Shown one piece after another: positions 6,201 to 6,443 of a DNA stretch of 6,443 nt. The notes below the pieces were generated by a model, which saw nothing but the letters and a program-made list of their open reading frames with translations, was not told the origin of the DNA and searched no databases. The DNA comes from Clostridiales bacterium. GTDB lineage: Bacteria > Bacillota > Clostridia > Christensenellales > QALW01. The position numbers and the translations under genes are program-made. Each line of letters begins with the position of its first letter. Position 1 is the stretch's first letter. The stretch covers positions 1-6,443 of the forward strand of contig JAHAAN010000107.1 of NCBI GenBank assembly GCA_018376855.1. The letters run 5' to 3'.

Positions 6201-6443
6201 TTCACCGCAGCAATTTCGATCAGCTTGTCGCTTTGGCAATCAAGCCCTGTTGTTTCTACATCAAATACAACATACGTTAAATCGCGGAGCGAAGCTTCCG
6301 CCGGCAAATCCAACATCGGCACCTTATCATCGTAAAGGTAGCCCTCCAAGCCAAAAATCAACTTAATATTAGCCTTTTGCTTTGCAATCGCCGCTTCAAG
6401 ATCCGGGTACGCCTGCACAACACCATGATCTGTTACAGCCAGC
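3227..6443 (-). CDS. polC: DNA polymerase III alpha subunit, Gram-positive PolC type (5' end outside window)
   Basis: PolC is the main replicative DNA polymerase of Bacillota, carrying its own proofreading exonuclease. The last 1071 codons are here; the frame is open to the window edge, starting LAVTDHGV, which is the end of a PHP-domain motif. About 350 N-terminal residues are missing. A GTG at 6418 is internal, not a start. Counting from that GTG codon: DEDD exonuclease at about 48-212 inserted in the PHP domain, with FDVETTG (Asp53, Glu55), Asp138 and HHRAINDTEA (His191, Asp196); the rest of PHP with GSACEAGE and TGDVHFL (about 282-363); the conserved GYLVGSRGSVGSS (502-514); a zinc motif with Cys534, Cys537, Cys560, Cys563; polymerase PDIDLNFSG (Asp589, Asp591) and LKLDILGHDD (Asp714); KYMFPKAHAAAY (884-895); and a C-terminal QIQFF that fits a beta-clamp-binding motif. 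Spacing of all domains matches full-length PolC. It is followed by a terminator-like hairpin and rimP. Confidence 0.98.
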   Translation of the reverse strand, partial: LAVTDHGVVQAYPDLEAAIAKQKANIKLIFGLEGYLYDDKVPMLDLPAEASLRDLTYVVFDVETTGLDCQSDKLIEIAAVKLQEGKYVDRFSLFVDPERNIPDKIVRLTNINNSMVAGAPKEEEAVRRFLEFAEGAVLVAHNAAFDVSFIRFVSNKYGLNYHNVSLDTLALSRLLLPELKSYKLNKLCDHLGVLLDGHHRAINDTEATANMALKLMDMLYERNITTAGALNELAGDSATGNTYHICIYARNKQGLFNLYKLVTESHLHHFYKRPRIPRSLLIKLREGLLIGSACEAGELFRAVVNRESDQEIERIAGFYDFLEVQPIGNNEFMLRQGKVQSRQELIDMNKKIIELGERINKPVVATGDVHFLKERDEYFRRIILSGMGFEDADQQAPLYYRTTQEMLDEFAYLSPERAKEIVITNTRMIADMCEPMESFPRDKLYTPKMEGAEEEVRQMAMDKAHRIYGNPLPELVEKRLERELTAIIEHGYAVLYLIAHKVVGKSLSDGYLVGSRGSVGSSFAATMCDITEVNPLPPHYVCPECCYSDFNIDVEKYGCGYDLPKMNCPKCGAEMDRQGFDIPFEVFMGFKGDKAPDIDLNFSGVYQPVIHKYIEDLFGHDYVFRAGTIGGVAEKTAMGYVLKYCEERGLRISNAEKQRLAAGCIDVKRTTGQHPAGVVVLPKEYEIYHFTPLQYPANDASKGIITTHFDFNSLHDTLLKLDILGHDDPTTIKMLENLTGLNALELPLNDEKVMSLFLSTEAIGVNPEELGSTVGTFGIPEMGTKFVRKMLVETKPQTFADLVRISGLSHGTDVWSNNAQLLVNEGIAQLPELICTREDIMNRLIQKGVSATLAFKTMESVRKGKGMTEEMEQAMHDVSMPQWFIDSCNKIKYMFPKAHAAAYVTMALRIAYFKVYYPVAFYIAFFTVRADDFDITLMQGGVESIRSRIEEYNDKPELNAREKGIVTMLELGLEMKLRKIEFADVSIYESDATDFLPIGENLIRPPLTALAGLGENAAKAIVEARKDGEFTSQENLMMRAKVSKGVMEVLLNNGCLKGMTQNEQIQFFELD

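Noticed and set aside
3227..6418. PolC starting at the GTG 6418
   Set aside because: The frame continues upstream as LAVTDHGV, a PHP motif, so the GTG is an internal valine codon and the true start is outside the window.

Overview
The window is one stretch of a conserved bacterial information-processing operon, read entirely from the minus strand. In transcription order (high to low coordinates) it holds: polC (5' end cut by the window edge), an intergenic leader with a promoter and an intrinsic-terminator-like hairpin, rimP, nusA (interrupted by two in-frame stop codons), ylxR (rnpM), ylxQ, and the N-terminal third or so of infB (cut by the other edge). PolC-type polymerase next to rimP-nusA-ylxR-ylxQ-infB is the classical Bacillota arrangement. 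The mid-range base composition and the glycine/glutamine-rich tyrosine repeat in the IF2 N-terminus suggest a gut-type Clostridia lineage. That placement is inference; no species can be named from this sequence.

Region by region: 6443-3227 is polC, with split PHP, DEDD 3'-5' exonuclease, zinc motif, polymerase core and a C-terminal clamp-binding tail. 3226-3121 is the only real intergenic region. It carries a good extended -10 promoter whose -35 touches the polC stop codon, then two adjacent hairpins, the second followed by six T residues, then a Shine-Dalgarno for rimP. 3120-2662 is rimP. 2635-1562 is nusA. 1572-1297, 1310-975 and 975-1 are ylxR, ylxQ and infB, which overlap each other by 11, 14 and 1 bases (nusA/ylxR, ylxR/ylxQ, ylxQ/infB), a layout that favours translational coupling. 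No tRNA, rRNA, CRISPR array or mobile element was seen, and no gene-free stretch exceeds about 110 bases.

The genes work together in making and maturing the gene-expression machinery. RimP helps 30S assembly, NusA controls pausing and termination, YlxR/RnpM and YlxQ are small RNA-binding proteins, IF2 starts translation, and PolC replicates the chromosome.

The main anomaly is nusA. Its 358-codon frame is conserved from start to stop, including both KH GxxG motifs, but codons 137 and 147 are both TAA where relatives have Glu or Asp. The break lies at the boundary between the RNA-polymerase-binding N-terminal domain and the S1 domain. Because polC keeps over 1000 codons free of TAA and itself ends in TAA, a changed genetic code is unlikely. 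Sequence error, recent inactivation, a split gene or readthrough remain open. A possible attenuator upstream of the same operon makes the lesion more interesting, since NusA feedback on its own operon leader is known in Bacillus subtilis.
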